64,000 bases of DNA, taken from contig NZ_VRSW01000005.1 of assembly GCF_008017445.1 (NCBI RefSeq), forward strand, positions 1-64,000, given 5' to 3'. This document shows, in pieces, positions 52,891 to 61,490 of this stretch. A program made the translations under genes and the position numbers. The number at the start of each line of letters is the position of its first letter. Within the stretch, counting starts at the first letter, position 1. This DNA comes from Microbacterium mitrae. GTDB lineage: Bacteria; Actinomycetota; Actinomycetes; Actinomycetales; Microbacteriaceae. The notes below the pieces were generated by a model. It did no database searches and had not been told where the DNA came from. It worked only from the letters and a program-made list of their open reading frames with translations.

Positions 52891-53775
52891 ATGAGAATCC
52901 CACCCGAAAACGCCCTCACCCTGGCGGCTGTTGTCGATGAGGGAACCATGGAGGGAGCGGCCGCCGTGCTAGGCATCACGCAACCCGCGGTGAGTCAGCG
53001 CGTCCGCGCGCTTGAGGCGCTGACCGGCCAGGTCATGCTGGTGCGATCGCGCCCGGTGCGCCCCACCGAGGCGGGGGAGTCGGTTATTCGCTTCGCGCGG
53101 CAACTCGCGCACCTAGAGCGCGATGCCATCGCCGCGCTCGGCATGGGCAATACCGCAACGCGCACGAGCCTGCCCATCGCCGTCAACTCCGATTCGCTCA
53201 GCACCTGGATGCTGCCGCCGCTGGTCGAGCTTGCCGAGCGTCTTCCGGTGACCTTTGACCTGCACCGCGACGACCAGGATTTCACCGAGCGGCTGCTAGA
53301 GCAGGGCGTCGTGGTCGCGGCCGTCACCAGCCGAGCGGAACCACTGGCTGGCTGCCGCGTGGTTCCGCTCGGCAGCATGCGCTATACGCCCGTCGCCACC
53401 ACGGCGTTTCATGCCCGGTGGTTCGCAGACGGTGTCACCAGGGTCGCGTTGGAGCGCGCTCCGCTGGTGGATTTTGACCGGCGCGATGACCTGCAAACGC
53501 GCTGGCTGATCGAGCGCGGTGTTGATCCTGCCATGCCGCCGCGGCACCGGGTGCCAGCATCGAGTGACTTCGCCGACGCGATTCGCATGGGCCTCGGCTG
53601 GGGGCAACTGCTGCCGTTTCAGATGGACGAAGCGATCGCCGCAGGGCGACTTCACGCCCTCGATGACTCGCACGTCGAGGTTCCGCTGTATTGGCAACAG
53701 TGGAACATGCGCTCGGAGTTGCTCGATGCCGTGGCCGACGCCGTGCTGCGCCACGCGCGCGCCGTTTTGGAGTGA
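52891..53775 (+). CDS. ArgP/LysG-family LysR-type regulator
   Basis: A 294-residue LysR-type regulator. The N-terminal helix-turn-helix shows TMEGAAAVLGITQPAVSQRVRALEALTG and the C-terminal two-lobed ligand domain includes MRYTPVATTAFHARWF and ASSDFADAIRMGLGWGQLL, typical of ArgP/LysG. It should sense lysine or arginine and activate the divergent exporter. ATG 52891 follows CGGAGG. Confidence 0.93.
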   Translation: MRIPPENALTLAAVVDEGTMEGAAAVLGITQPAVSQRVRALEALTGQVMLVRSRPVRPTEAGESVIRFARQLAHLERDAIAALGMGNTATRTSLPIAVNSDSLSTWMLPPLVELAERLPVTFDLHRDDQDFTERLLEQGVVVAAVTSRAEPLAGCRVVPLGSMRYTPVATTAFHARWFADGVTRVALERAPLVDFDRRDDLQTRWLIERGVDPAMPPRHRVPASSDFADAIRMGLGWGQLLPFQMDEAIAAGRLHALDDSHVEVPLYWQQWNMRSELLDAVADAVLRHARAVLE

Positions 53776-53846
53776 TGCGGCGCTGAGAATTTGCTGGCCG
53801 CATTGCGCTAACGCCGAACACCGGCCCACACCTTCGCGTTGGCGGG

Positions 53847-53852
53847 TAGCGT
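53847..53852 (+). promoter_or_regulatory. -10 element of a leaderless promoter
   Basis: TAGCGT lies exactly six bases before ATG 53859 of the thioredoxin gene. Confidence 0.5.
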
Positions 53853-53858
53853 GGTGGC

Positions 53859-54245
53859 ATGGCTACTCGCGACTTGACCATGGCCGACTTCGAATCGACC
53901 GTTATCGACAACCCCATTGTGCTCGTTGACTTCTGGGCAGAATGGTGTGGCCCGTGCCGCAACTTCGCCCCCATCTACGACCAGGCCTCACAGCAACATG
54001 CAGACGTGGTGTTTGGCAAGGTTGACACCGAGGCCGAGCAGCAGCTCGCCGGCGCCTTCCAGATTACGTCGATTCCGACGCTGATGGCTTTCCGTGACAA
54101 CATCCTGGTGTTCTCGCAGCCGGGCGCCTTGCCCGCCGAGGGCCTGGAGCAGGTCATTACCGCCGTCAAGGGCCTCGACATGGACGATGTGCGTCGCCAG
54201 ATTGCCGAGCAGCAGGCCGGAAAGCAAGAAGCTTCCGAAGCCTAA
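53859..54245 (+). CDS. Thioredoxin
   Basis: A 128-residue thioredoxin-fold protein with the active site WAEWCGPCRNF and cis-proline region ITSIPTLMAFRDN. It reduces disulfides in the cytoplasm; no signal peptide is present. The C-terminal tail of about 20 Gln/Glu-rich residues is an extension over the usual 105-110 residues. The ATG is leaderless. Confidence 0.93.
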   Translation: MATRDLTMADFESTVIDNPIVLVDFWAEWCGPCRNFAPIYDQASQQHADVVFGKVDTEAEQQLAGAFQITSIPTLMAFRDNILVFSQPGALPAEGLEQVITAVKGLDMDDVRRQIAEQQAGKQEASEA

Positions 54246-54263
54246 GCAGGCAACAGCCCACCT

Positions 54264-54331
54264 CGATACACATTCTGGTCGGCGAGAAACATGCGGCCAT
54301 CCGATGTTTCGCCGACCAGAATGTGTTTCGC
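54264..54331. repeat. Dispersed palindromic element, copy 2
   Basis: Arms 54268-54292 and 54304-54326 pair except for a two-base GA bulge, around an 11-base loop. It shares the outer arm ACACATTCTGGTCGGCGA and both flanks with copy 1 at 25317-25384. It lies between the convergent thioredoxin and ROK genes. Confidence 0.88.
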
Positions 54332-54380
54332 GGGAGGGTAGGGGTGTGGCGCCCCCGCTCGGGGCGGCGCAGGCCTGCGG

Positions 54381-55565
54381 CTACGGGGCTGACGCGAGCG
54401 CGTCGACGTGAGCGGGCGCGAGCACGAGTTGGCTCACCATGATCACGGCGCCCAGCACGCCGGCGCGGTCGCCGCCCTCAGACTGCACGATGCCAAGATG
54501 CTTCGTCGCCAGCGGGATGGAACGTCGGTAGACCACCTCGCGAATGCCGGCGAGTAGGTGCTCGCCGGCGCGGGCGACGGAACCACCAATCACGATGACC
54601 GACGGGTTGAGCATGTTGACCACGGTTGCCAACACCTCGCCGACCTCGCGTCCGGCTTGGCGGGTGGCATCGATGGCTGCGGTGTTTCCGGCCCGAACCA
54701 GCGCCACAACGTCAGCGCTTCCCGTCGCGTCTACGCCGGCGCGACGTAGTTCGGTTGCAATCGCCGGTCCGCTCGCGATTGCTTCAAGGTCGCGCTCGTC
54801 GGCCGCATCGCGTGGCGAGTCGTGGCTGTACGGAACCTGCACGTGCCCAATATCCCCGGCGGAACCCTGCGCGCCGCGCTGGATGCGCCCGCCAAGAATG
54901 ATGCCGGCGCCGATGCCGGTGGCGACCTTAATGAAGATGAGGTTGTCGGTGCCTGGCCAGCGGAGGGCGTGCTCACCGAGCGCCAGCAGGTTGACATCGT
55001 TGTCGACGAGCACCGGAACATCGAAGGTTTGCTGCACGAAGGTGGGCACATCGAACTGATCCCACCCGGGCATGATCGGCGGGTTGGTTGGTGTGCCCGT
55101 GGAATGTTCGACGGGGCCGGGAACCCCGATGCCAACGCCCACGAGGCGTTCCGAAGCGTGCGTCTCGGCGAGCAGACGGGCGGCATCATCAAGCACGGCG
55201 CGCAACACAGCCTCGGGCCCGAGCGCGATATCGAGCTCACGGGTGTGGGCGGCGAGGATCGTGGCGCCAAGATCCGCGATTGCGACGGTGGCGTGGGTGG
55301 CTCCCAGGTCGATTGCGATGATGGTTCCGGCGCGTGGGTTAAACGCCACGCGCGCGGGCGGGCGACCACCCGTTGACATCGCCTCGCCGGCAGGGTGGAT
55401 GAGGCCGGTGGTCAGGAGGGCGTCGACGCGTGAAGACACGGTGGAACGAGCCAGGCCCGTGAGGGCGGCGAGCTCGGCTTTGGTGCGGGCGACGCCGTCG
55501 CGCAGCAGTTGAAAGATCTCACCCGCGCCGGTCACCGAGGTTGTCGCACGCACGTCTGAAGCCAT
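54381..55565 (-). CDS. ROK-family transcriptional regulator
   Basis: A 394-residue NagC/XylR-type regulator. The N-terminal helix-turn-helix is at residues 10-70 (LLRDGVARTKAELAALTGLARSTVSSRVDALLTTG). The ROK domain has the ATP loop IDLGATHATVAIADL and VGVGIGVPGPVE. The cysteine-rich zinc motif of many ROK proteins, expected after GDIGHVQV, is absent. It is divergent from a ruined oxidoreductase/isomerase gene, so its original target may be gone. Confidence 0.92.
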   Translation of the reverse strand: MASDVRATTSVTGAGEIFQLLRDGVARTKAELAALTGLARSTVSSRVDALLTTGLIHPAGEAMSTGGRPPARVAFNPRAGTIIAIDLGATHATVAIADLGATILAAHTRELDIALGPEAVLRAVLDDAARLLAETHASERLVGVGIGVPGPVEHSTGTPTNPPIMPGWDQFDVPTFVQQTFDVPVLVDNDVNLLALGEHALRWPGTDNLIFIKVATGIGAGIILGGRIQRGAQGSAGDIGHVQVPYSHDSPRDAADERDLEAIASGPAIATELRRAGVDATGSADVVALVRAGNTAAIDATRQAGREVGEVLATVVNMLNPSVIVIGGSVARAGEHLLAGIREVVYRRSIPLATKHLGIVQSEGGDRAGVLGAVIMVSQLVLAPAHVDALASAP

Positions 55566-55600
55566 GGCGCCATCTTTGCACTCCTGACGTCAAACAAGCG

Positions 55601-55647
55601 ACTTTTGATCACCAAGAAAATAATTTTGACGACGGGCTAGCAAAAGT
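55601..55647. promoter_or_regulatory. Candidate ROK operator
   Basis: ACTTTTG (55601-55607) and CAAAAGT (55641-55647) form an inverted pair in the AT-rich gap between the ROK gene and the broken sugar gene. Confidence 0.4.
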
Positions 55648-55665
55648 CTGTTGTGTCGTGTCAGA

Positions 55666-56311
55666 ATGGCCGACATGACAATGGATGTCACCCTGACCGG
55701 TGTTGGAATGGCCCACACCGCCACGATTCGAGCGGGCGTGATCGGCGCCGGCTTCATGGCGCGTGTGCACGCCACCGCAATCCGAGGCGCTGGCGGCACC
55801 GTTGTTGCCGTGGCAGCGTCGACGCCGGAGCGCTCGGCAGAAGCGGCGGCGGCCCTTGGCGCCGAGCCCGCGGCCGATGCACAGGCGCGCGCTGGAGGCG
55901 ATCGATCACCGTGCCGCGTTTGGCTTTAACTGGGACCCGAGCCACATGATGTGGCAGAACATCGATCCCGTTGGCTTTATTTGGGACTTTCAAGATCGCA
56001 TCTATCACGTGGACTGCAAAGACACGCGCCTGCGCCCCCACAATGGTCGCGCCGGCGTGCTGGGCTCGCACCTGCCCTGGGGTGACCCGCGTCGCGGATG
56101 GGACTTCGTCTCCACGGGGCACGGTGACGTGCCATGGGAAGACGCGTTTCGTGCGCTGGATTCAGTGGGATACACCGGCCCGATTTCGATCGAATGGGAA
56201 GACGCCGGCATGGATCGATTGCAGGGAGCAGCCCAGGCCGTGAACTTCGTGCGATCGCTGCTGTTCACCCCGCCGACCGCCTCATTCGACGCGGCGTTCT
56301 CCAATCAGTAG
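55666..56311 (+). pseudogene. Deletion remnant: Gfo/Idh/MocA oxidoreductase start joined to sugar isomerase end
   Basis: The first 70 or so codons read ATIRAGVIGAGFMARVHATAIRGAG, the Rossmann start of a Gfo/Idh/MocA sugar dehydrogenase, then run to a stop at 55929. From about 55885, in another frame, the sequence reads LEAIDHRAAFGFNWDPSHMMWQN through VDCKDTRLRP and GPISIEWEDAGMDRLQG to a stop at 56311. That is the C-terminal half of a xylose-isomerase-like sugar epimerase. The middle of both genes is missing, so a single deletion with its junction near 55880 most likely fused two neighbouring genes out of frame. Neither part should be functional. Confidence 0.85.
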
Positions 56312-56330
56312 AGGCCGCACGAGTCACAAC

Positions 56331-56368
56331 ACCAGAAATGCCATACCTCCAGGTATGGCATTTCTGGT
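56331..56368. terminator. Bidirectional terminator
   Basis: An 18-bp perfect stem (56331-56348 with 56351-56368), effective loop TCCA, AT-rich base. It separates the pseudogene from the convergent MarR gene. Confidence 0.9.
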
Positions 56369-56416
56369 TGCTGGCGCGCCTGGTTCCCGGCGCGACAGCA
56401 ACCATTCGATGGCGTG

Positions 56417-56890
56417 CTACTGCACCAACCCCTGGCTTTCTGCCGACAATTCCGACAGTGCCCGAAGCACCCGTGAGGTTGTGTCGATATCGGCCGGGTC
56501 GATTCCGACGAGGGCGATCTTGAGGCTCTCGCGGGTGGGGCGACGCGCCGCGTTGAGGCGTTCGCGCCCGAGATCGCTAACCGACAACAGGCTAGCCCGC
56601 TTGTCACTGGGGTCAACGTCTCGTTGCACCAGGCCTCGCTCATCAAGATCCTTGATCATGCGGCTCAGGTGACCCTTGTCGATCATGAGCCGTTCAGCCA
56701 CATCAGACGCGGTCAGTGGGCCGTCCGAGGCAAGAAACGACAACACCTTGTAGGTGCCGGGCAACATGCCGGGAGACACACGATGCGCAGTCTCTCGAAA
56801 CGACCGGCGAATGTGACCCATCAGATGAGCGAACTCACTCTCGAGGCCACGGATCGCGGTATCGAAGGCGTCGGGCGTGGTCTCGGTCAT
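56417..56890 (-). CDS. MarR-family repressor
   Basis: A 157-residue winged-helix protein. DNA-recognition part: GPLTASDVAERLMIDKGHLSRMIKDLDERG; wing: QRDVDPSDKRASLLSVSDLG. It is the second gene of a unit with a drug-type MFS exporter, overlapping it by ATGA (56887-56890), and probably represses the shared promoter through the TTGA/TCAA palindromes at 58653-58706. Confidence 0.92.
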   Translation of the reverse strand: MTETTPDAFDTAIRGLESEFAHLMGHIRRSFRETAHRVSPGMLPGTYKVLSFLASDGPLTASDVAERLMIDKGHLSRMIKDLDERGLVQRDVDPSDKRASLLSVSDLGRERLNAARRPTRESLKIALVGIDPADIDTTSRVLRALSELSAESQGLVQ

Positions 56891-58632
56891 GGTGTTTGTC
56901 CGGACGATCCGCCGGTGCCATCGGGTGAGCGTGTGTCGCTCGATCTGGGCGGCGTCGCGCCTACTGTGCGGCGGCCATCAGCGGCGGCGCGCGCCGCTAC
57001 CTCACGCAGATCAATGGTTCCGGTTGTCACCGCAACATTGGCGGTGACCGCGGCGAGGGCCGCCTCATCGTCGGCGAGACGCTCCACATTTGTCTGGCGA
57101 GCAAGCGGAATGTTGGGCAACGCAATGATCGCGATCAGGCTGATGATGGCGAGCGGAACCGCGATCCAGAACGAGAAGGCAATGGCTTGCGCATAGGAGT
57201 CTTCCACGATTTCGCGGAGGCCGTCCGGCAGCAAACGTACTTCGGGAATCGTGCCAGAACTCAACTGCTCAAGCGCCTCAATGCCCTTGTCTCCCGCGGC
57301 GACCGCGGCCTTTTTCAAGGCGGCGGCATTGGTTCCGAAAACCTCCAGCAGACGCGACGCGAGCATCGCGCCCATGACGGAGACACCCACCGTGCCGCCC
57401 ACCGAACGGAAGAACGCAACGCCGGAGGAGGCGACGCCCATTTCAGACGGATTGGCCGTGTTCTGTACCACCAGCACCAGGTTCTGCATGGTCACGCCGA
57501 CGCCGGCGCCTGCCAAGAACATGAAGACCGAGAGCAGCCAGAAGTTGGTGTCGTAGTGGATGGTGGTCAGCAGGAAGGAGCCGACGGCAAGCATGGCGGC
57601 ACCGGTGACCATAAAGGCCTTCCAGCGTCCGTAGCGGCTAATCCGCTGACCGATGACGATGCTTGAAATCAGCAGGCCGCCGATCATCGGCAGGGTCATC
57701 AGACCCGCCTCCGTCGGGGAGGCGCCGCGCGACATCTGCATGTACTGGCTGAGGTAGACCGACATGCCAAACATGGCAAGGCCCGTGGCGATCGAGGCGA
57801 TGACAGACAGCGTGAAGGTGCGGTTGCGGAACAGTGACATCGGAACCAGGGGCTCCTTGACGAAGTGCTCCACGATGACGAAGGCAATGATGCCGACGCC
57901 GGCGCCGACGCCCATGAGAATCGAGGTGAGGCTGTTCCACTCAAACTGCGAGCCGCCCATGGTGACCCACACGAGCAGGAGCGACACCGATACCGACAGC
58001 AGCACAATGCCGAGATAGTCAATGTGCACGCGGCGCTTGGGGTAGCGCGGCAGGTGCAGTGTGAGCTGAAGCATGATGAGCGCCGCGATAGCAAAAGGCA
58101 CGGCGACGAAGAAGTTCCAGCGCCACCCCAGCGTGTCGGTGATGAGGCCGCCGAGGAGCGGGCCGCCGACCGTTGCCAGCGCCATGACCGCGCCGAAGAG
58201 GCCGGCGTAACGGCCGCGCTCGCGCGGGCTGATGATGTCGGCCATGATGATCTGGCTGAGGGCGGCGAGGCCACCAGCGCCGATGCCCTGCACGGCGCGG
58301 GCGGCGATGAGCGAGGTTGCCGAGTCGGAGAAGCCCGCGACGGCGCTTGCGGCGACGAACAGCACGAGGGCGATTTGGATCAGCAGCTTGCGGTTGAAGA
58401 GGTCGGCAAGCTTTCCCCAGATCGGGGTTGAGATCGCTGTCGTCAGCAGGGTGGAGGTGATGACCCAGGTGAAAGCGGTTTGGTCGCCTTTGAGCTCGTG
58501 CACGATAACGGGCAGCGAGGTGGAAACCACGGTGCCGGCGATCATCGAGACGAACATGCCGAGGAGCAGGCCAGACAGCGCCTCGAGAACCTGCCTGTGG
58601 CTCATCTGTGGGGTCGTTGCGGGTGACGTCAT
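56887..58632 (-). CDS. MFS drug:H+ antiporter, 14-helix DHA2 type
   Basis: A 581-residue exporter with about 14 membrane segments. Family marks include SLPVIVHELKGDQTAFTWVITS, LADLFNRKLL and RAVQGIGAGGLAALSQIIMADI with motif C-like GPLLGGLITDTLGWRWNFF. A charged tail of about 70 residues follows. It most likely pumps out hydrophobic toxic compounds and is controlled by the MarR protein coded behind it. Confidence 0.94.
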   Translation of the reverse strand: MTSPATTPQMSHRQVLEALSGLLLGMFVSMIAGTVVSTSLPVIVHELKGDQTAFTWVITSTLLTTAISTPIWGKLADLFNRKLLIQIALVLFVAASAVAGFSDSATSLIAARAVQGIGAGGLAALSQIIMADIISPRERGRYAGLFGAVMALATVGGPLLGGLITDTLGWRWNFFVAVPFAIAALIMLQLTLHLPRYPKRRVHIDYLGIVLLSVSVSLLLVWVTMGGSQFEWNSLTSILMGVGAGVGIIAFVIVEHFVKEPLVPMSLFRNRTFTLSVIASIATGLAMFGMSVYLSQYMQMSRGASPTEAGLMTLPMIGGLLISSIVIGQRISRYGRWKAFMVTGAAMLAVGSFLLTTIHYDTNFWLLSVFMFLAGAGVGVTMQNLVLVVQNTANPSEMGVASSGVAFFRSVGGTVGVSVMGAMLASRLLEVFGTNAAALKKAAVAAGDKGIEALEQLSSGTIPEVRLLPDGLREIVEDSYAQAIAFSFWIAVPLAIISLIAIIALPNIPLARQTNVERLADDEAALAAVTANVAVTTGTIDLREVAARAAADGRRTVGATPPRSSDTRSPDGTGGSSGQTP

Positions 58633-58652
58633 AGGGGAGTGTTGCCATTCAT

Positions 58653-58706
58653 TAGTTGAGGTAGGTCAACTATACAGCAAACATGTTGACAAAGATCAAC
58701 TAGTTG
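58653..58706. promoter_or_regulatory. Tandem MarR-type operators and MFS promoter
   Basis: TAGTTGA-N6-TCAACTA (58653-58672) and GTTGA-N6-TCAAC (58685-58700) are two inverted repeats with the same half site and spacing; CAACTAGTTG follows at 58697-58706. On the minus strand TATAGT lies between and next to them as a -10. Confidence 0.7.
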
Positions 58707-58847
58707 AGGATCTCGAGAAAACGCCCAAAGCGGCGCCTAGCTGAGTAACTGCGCAAAGACTCTCAGGAATCTGATGCGGGCAGGAGTAATGTGGATATTC
58801 GTATTGGCGTTCCATAGGCGCCTCACAGGCCGATCGATGGGACGAAG

Positions 58848-60425
58848 TTGGCGCTCGCTGAAGAACCGCGCGATCTATTCGCGGTAGCAGCCGATCGAGA
58901 ACGGCATTTTCGACCGCAGCACGTGGTTCCGGTATCTCTTGCCGACCTCGCCGCACGCCTGCGCGGCGCCCGACTCGAAGGTGACGGCACGGTCGAAGTG
59001 ACCGGAATCTCGCTCGACTCCCGATCGGTATTGCCCGGCGATCTGTACGCCGCGTTGCCCGGTGCGCACGTTCACGGCGGCGACTTTATTCGCGCGGCGA
59101 TCGAGCGTGGTGCGCGTGCCGTTGTGACCGACACCGCAGGCCTGCGGGCCGCTCGCGAGGCTGGCGCTGCCGCGATCATTATCGACGACGTGCGCCGCCA
59201 ACTCGGAGTCGTCAGCGGCATCGTCTACAACACCGCGCAGTTGCAGCCGCAATTGTTTGGCGTCACCGGAACCAACGGCAAGACCACGACGACGTTCATG
59301 ATTTCGTCGTTGCTGCGGGCGCTTGACGTCAGTATCGGAACCATCGGAACCATCGGCATTACGGTCGGCGAGGACTACCTGCCCTCCACCATGACGACGC
59401 CAGAAGCCCCACAACTGCACGGTCTCATGGCGCGCATGGCAGAGAGCGGCCTCGGAGCCGCCGTGATGGAAGTGTCGTCGCACTCCATGGTTTTCCAGCG
59501 CACCGCTGGGCTGGAGTTTGCCGTCGCCGGCTTCACCAACCTGTCACAGGATCACCTCGACCTGCACGGCACCATGGAGGCTTACTTTCAGGCCAAGAAG
59601 GCGCTGTTTGACCCGAACCACATCGCGCGCGCCGTCATCGTGATCGATGACGAATGGGGCGAGCGGATGGCGCGAGAAGTGAGCGTCGACCACGTCACCC
59701 TGAGCACCGACGAAACGCGCGACGGCGACTGGTTTGTCACAGACGTTGTGCCGCAACCGATCGGGTACACCTTCACCCTGGCTCACCGTGACGGGCGTTC
59801 ACTCACCACCACCGTCGGGCTCCCGGGTCGATTCAACGTTTCAAACGCAGCCCTGGCGCTCGTGATGATTATTGAAGCTGGCTTCGATGTTGACGCGGTG
59901 GCGGCGGCTACAGCCTCTGCCGCCCAGCCGCTATCGCAGGGTGTTCCCGGTCGCATGGAGATCGTCAACACCTCACCGACCGTATACGTCGATTTCGCGC
60001 ACAACCCCGGTGGTCTGATGCGCATGCTGGAGACGGTGCAGACCACGAATGGTCGCGTCATTTTGGTGTTCGGTGCGGCCGGAGAGCGTGACGCGCTGAA
60101 GCGGGCATCAATGGGGGAGATTGCCGCGCGCTTCTCCGACATCGCGATCATCACGGATGATGACCCGCACACCGAAGATGCCGCCGCGATTCGTCAGCAG
60201 GTGCTTCACGGTGCGCAGGCGAACCTTCGTGACGGCCGTGAGGTTCTCGAAATCTTCCCGCGGGCAGATGCCATCGCCGCGGCGATTGAGATGGCGGCGC
60301 CGGATGACGTCGTCGTGGTCGCCGGTCGCGGTCACGAGACCGTGCAAGACATCGCGGGTGCCCTCATCGATATCGACGACCGCGAAGAGGTTCGTAAGGC
60401 CGTCGCGCACACGGTTCGCCTGTAG
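58848..60425 (+). CDS. MurE-type Mur ligase paralogue
   Basis: A 525-residue Mur ligase. The N-terminal domain VTGISLDSRSVLPGDLYAALPGA, the ATP loop GVTGTNGKTTTTF, and SSHSMVFQRTAG follow MurE order. Two usual signatures are changed: DYAHTPD reads DFAHNPG, and the diamino-acid motif DNPRxED reads DDPHTED. It is not in a division/cell-wall cluster. It may add an unusual amino acid at position 3 of the stem peptide or act on another substrate. The start is uncertain; TTG 58848 keeps the FRPQH stretch expected before the first domain, while GTG 58923 would remove it. Confidence 0.85.
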   Translation: MALAEEPRDLFAVAADRERHFRPQHVVPVSLADLAARLRGARLEGDGTVEVTGISLDSRSVLPGDLYAALPGAHVHGGDFIRAAIERGARAVVTDTAGLRAAREAGAAAIIIDDVRRQLGVVSGIVYNTAQLQPQLFGVTGTNGKTTTTFMISSLLRALDVSIGTIGTIGITVGEDYLPSTMTTPEAPQLHGLMARMAESGLGAAVMEVSSHSMVFQRTAGLEFAVAGFTNLSQDHLDLHGTMEAYFQAKKALFDPNHIARAVIVIDDEWGERMAREVSVDHVTLSTDETRDGDWFVTDVVPQPIGYTFTLAHRDGRSLTTTVGLPGRFNVSNAALALVMIIEAGFDVDAVAAATASAAQPLSQGVPGRMEIVNTSPTVYVDFAHNPGGLMRMLETVQTTNGRVILVFGAAGERDALKRASMGEIAARFSDIAIITDDDPHTEDAAAIRQQVLHGAQANLRDGREVLEIFPRADAIAAAIEMAAPDDVVVVAGRGHETVQDIAGALIDIDDREEVRKAVAHTVRL

Positions 60426-60453
60426 GGCGGTGCTCGGCCGGCGAGCGTGATGT

Positions 60454-60525
60454 GGTTCCGCTGGCACTTCCGCTCCCGCGGGTGCCGTGGTTCCGTGGTT
60501 CCGCTCCCGCGGGTGCCGTGGTTCC
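60454..60525. repeat. Short direct repeats carrying GGTTCC
   Basis: Four GGTTCC copies (60454, 60489, 60497, 60520) lie in 72 bp. A 23-bp unit starting TTCCGCTCCCGCGGGTGC occurs at 60468-60490 and 60499-60521. It lies between convergent genes. Confidence 0.85.
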
Positions 60526-60546
60526 GTTCGTGACTAGTGTTCGTGG

Positions 60547-61191
60547 CTAGTCTGCGAGGGCGAGCGCGCGATACTGCTCGCGCGCGGCGCGCTGCGGAAC
60601 CACGTTGCCGGTGGTGCGGCGGTAGAGCTCGTCGATGAGGGTGGTGGCGAGGCCAACGAGCTTGGCGATCTCGGCGTCGTCGCGGTCAACCCACTGACAC
60701 TTTGGCTCGTCATGCAACGGTACGAAGTTGTCGTGTTCTTCCCACACAAACAGGGTGCGCTCGGCGCCCAGCACGTGCTGCTGCCACCAGATCTGGCGCA
60801 AATAGTTGCGCGGAATCGAGCGGAACGGCTTGTTGGTGGTCTTGATTTCGGCCAGCGTTACGCGGCCTTCGCCGTCTTGCTTGATGCCGTCGGGCGTCGC
60901 AAGGTGCCGCTTTTCAACCTCGGCGTGAAACAGCGCCGACGACGACACGATGCCGTGAGTGGCGGCCATCCAGCCGGCAATTTCGGGCTCGCGACGACGC
61001 CCGTGATCGGTGTAAGCATTGCCGCCAAACCGGGCACCGCCGCCGAGTTTTGCGGTGGCCGCCCGCTGAATCGAGGCGGCGGAGGTCAGCGTTGCGACAT
61101 CGGTTGCGGTGATGCCGCGCGAGCGGGCCCGCACCCACGCCACCCGATCGCGGGAGTCCGCAACAATTCGGGCGGCAAGTTCGGGAGTCAC
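60547..61191 (-). CDS. YqaJ-type nuclease/recombinase domain protein
   Basis: A 214-residue protein of the PD-(D/E)XK superfamily, YqaJ (lambda exonuclease-like) branch. Seen are RSRGITATDVATL near the N-terminus, the Glu in GRRREPEIAGWMA, the Asp in LATPDGIKQD, the EIKTTN catalytic strand, and the family stretch RQIWWQQHVLGAERT. Such nucleases are usually phage recombination proteins; no phage gene or single-strand annealing partner is nearby. It starts at GTG 61191 with a leaderless -10. Confidence 0.85.
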   Translation of the reverse strand: MTPELAARIVADSRDRVAWVRARSRGITATDVATLTSAASIQRAATAKLGGGARFGGNAYTDHGRRREPEIAGWMAATHGIVSSSALFHAEVEKRHLATPDGIKQDGEGRVTLAEIKTTNKPFRSIPRNYLRQIWWQQHVLGAERTLFVWEEHDNFVPLHDEPKCQWVDRDDAEIAKLVGLATTLIDELYRRTTGNVVPQRAAREQYRALALAD

Positions 61192-61197
61192 CCTTCG

Positions 61198-61203
61198 AGG
61201 CTA
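61198..61203 (-). promoter_or_regulatory. -10 element of a leaderless promoter
   Basis: On the minus strand TAGCCT, CGAAGG, then GTG 61191: exactly six bases. CGAAGGGTGACT is also found at the aminotransferase start (15239). Confidence 0.55.
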
Positions 61204-61263
61204 CGCCTGTTTGCGCTCGAGGCTGGCGTTGTGTGCGTGGGTCGCGTGAACCACGCGCTCGAT

Positions 61264-61292
61264 TTGGCGTGACCGAATCGGTGGGCTATTCT
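61264..61292 (+). promoter_or_regulatory. Promoter of rplJ-rplL
   Basis: TTGGCG (61264-61269) and TATTCT (61287-61292) with a 17-base spacer. It predicts a leader of about 190 bases before rplJ. Confidence 0.7.
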
Positions 61293-61299
61293 GGGGGAA

Positions 61300-61425
61300 G
61301 CCAAAGACCGTCGGTCATTGTCATGTTCGCGTGACAATCGAAGCACTGCATCGCAGAGGCCCACGCAGGTGACACGAATTATCTTCTGAAGATTTTGCTC
61401 CGTGCGCTTGCGCCGGAGCTTTTTT
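61300..61425 (+). ncRNA. L10 leader with attenuator
   Basis: The transcript start to rplJ holds a structured leader, with paired TTGTCATG/CGTGACAA near 61318-61337. It ends in a terminator-like hairpin, GCTCCG with CGGAGC (61397-61402, 61414-61419), inner GCGC/GCGC, then six T (61420-61425). It matches the ribosomal L10 leader class, in which the L10-L12 complex binds and shuts off its own operon. Confidence 0.75.
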
Positions 61426-61490
61426 GTTGCGTGAGGTCAAGGCAGACACCCCGCACCCGCGAGGTGTTATGTACACATCAAGGAGTGACC

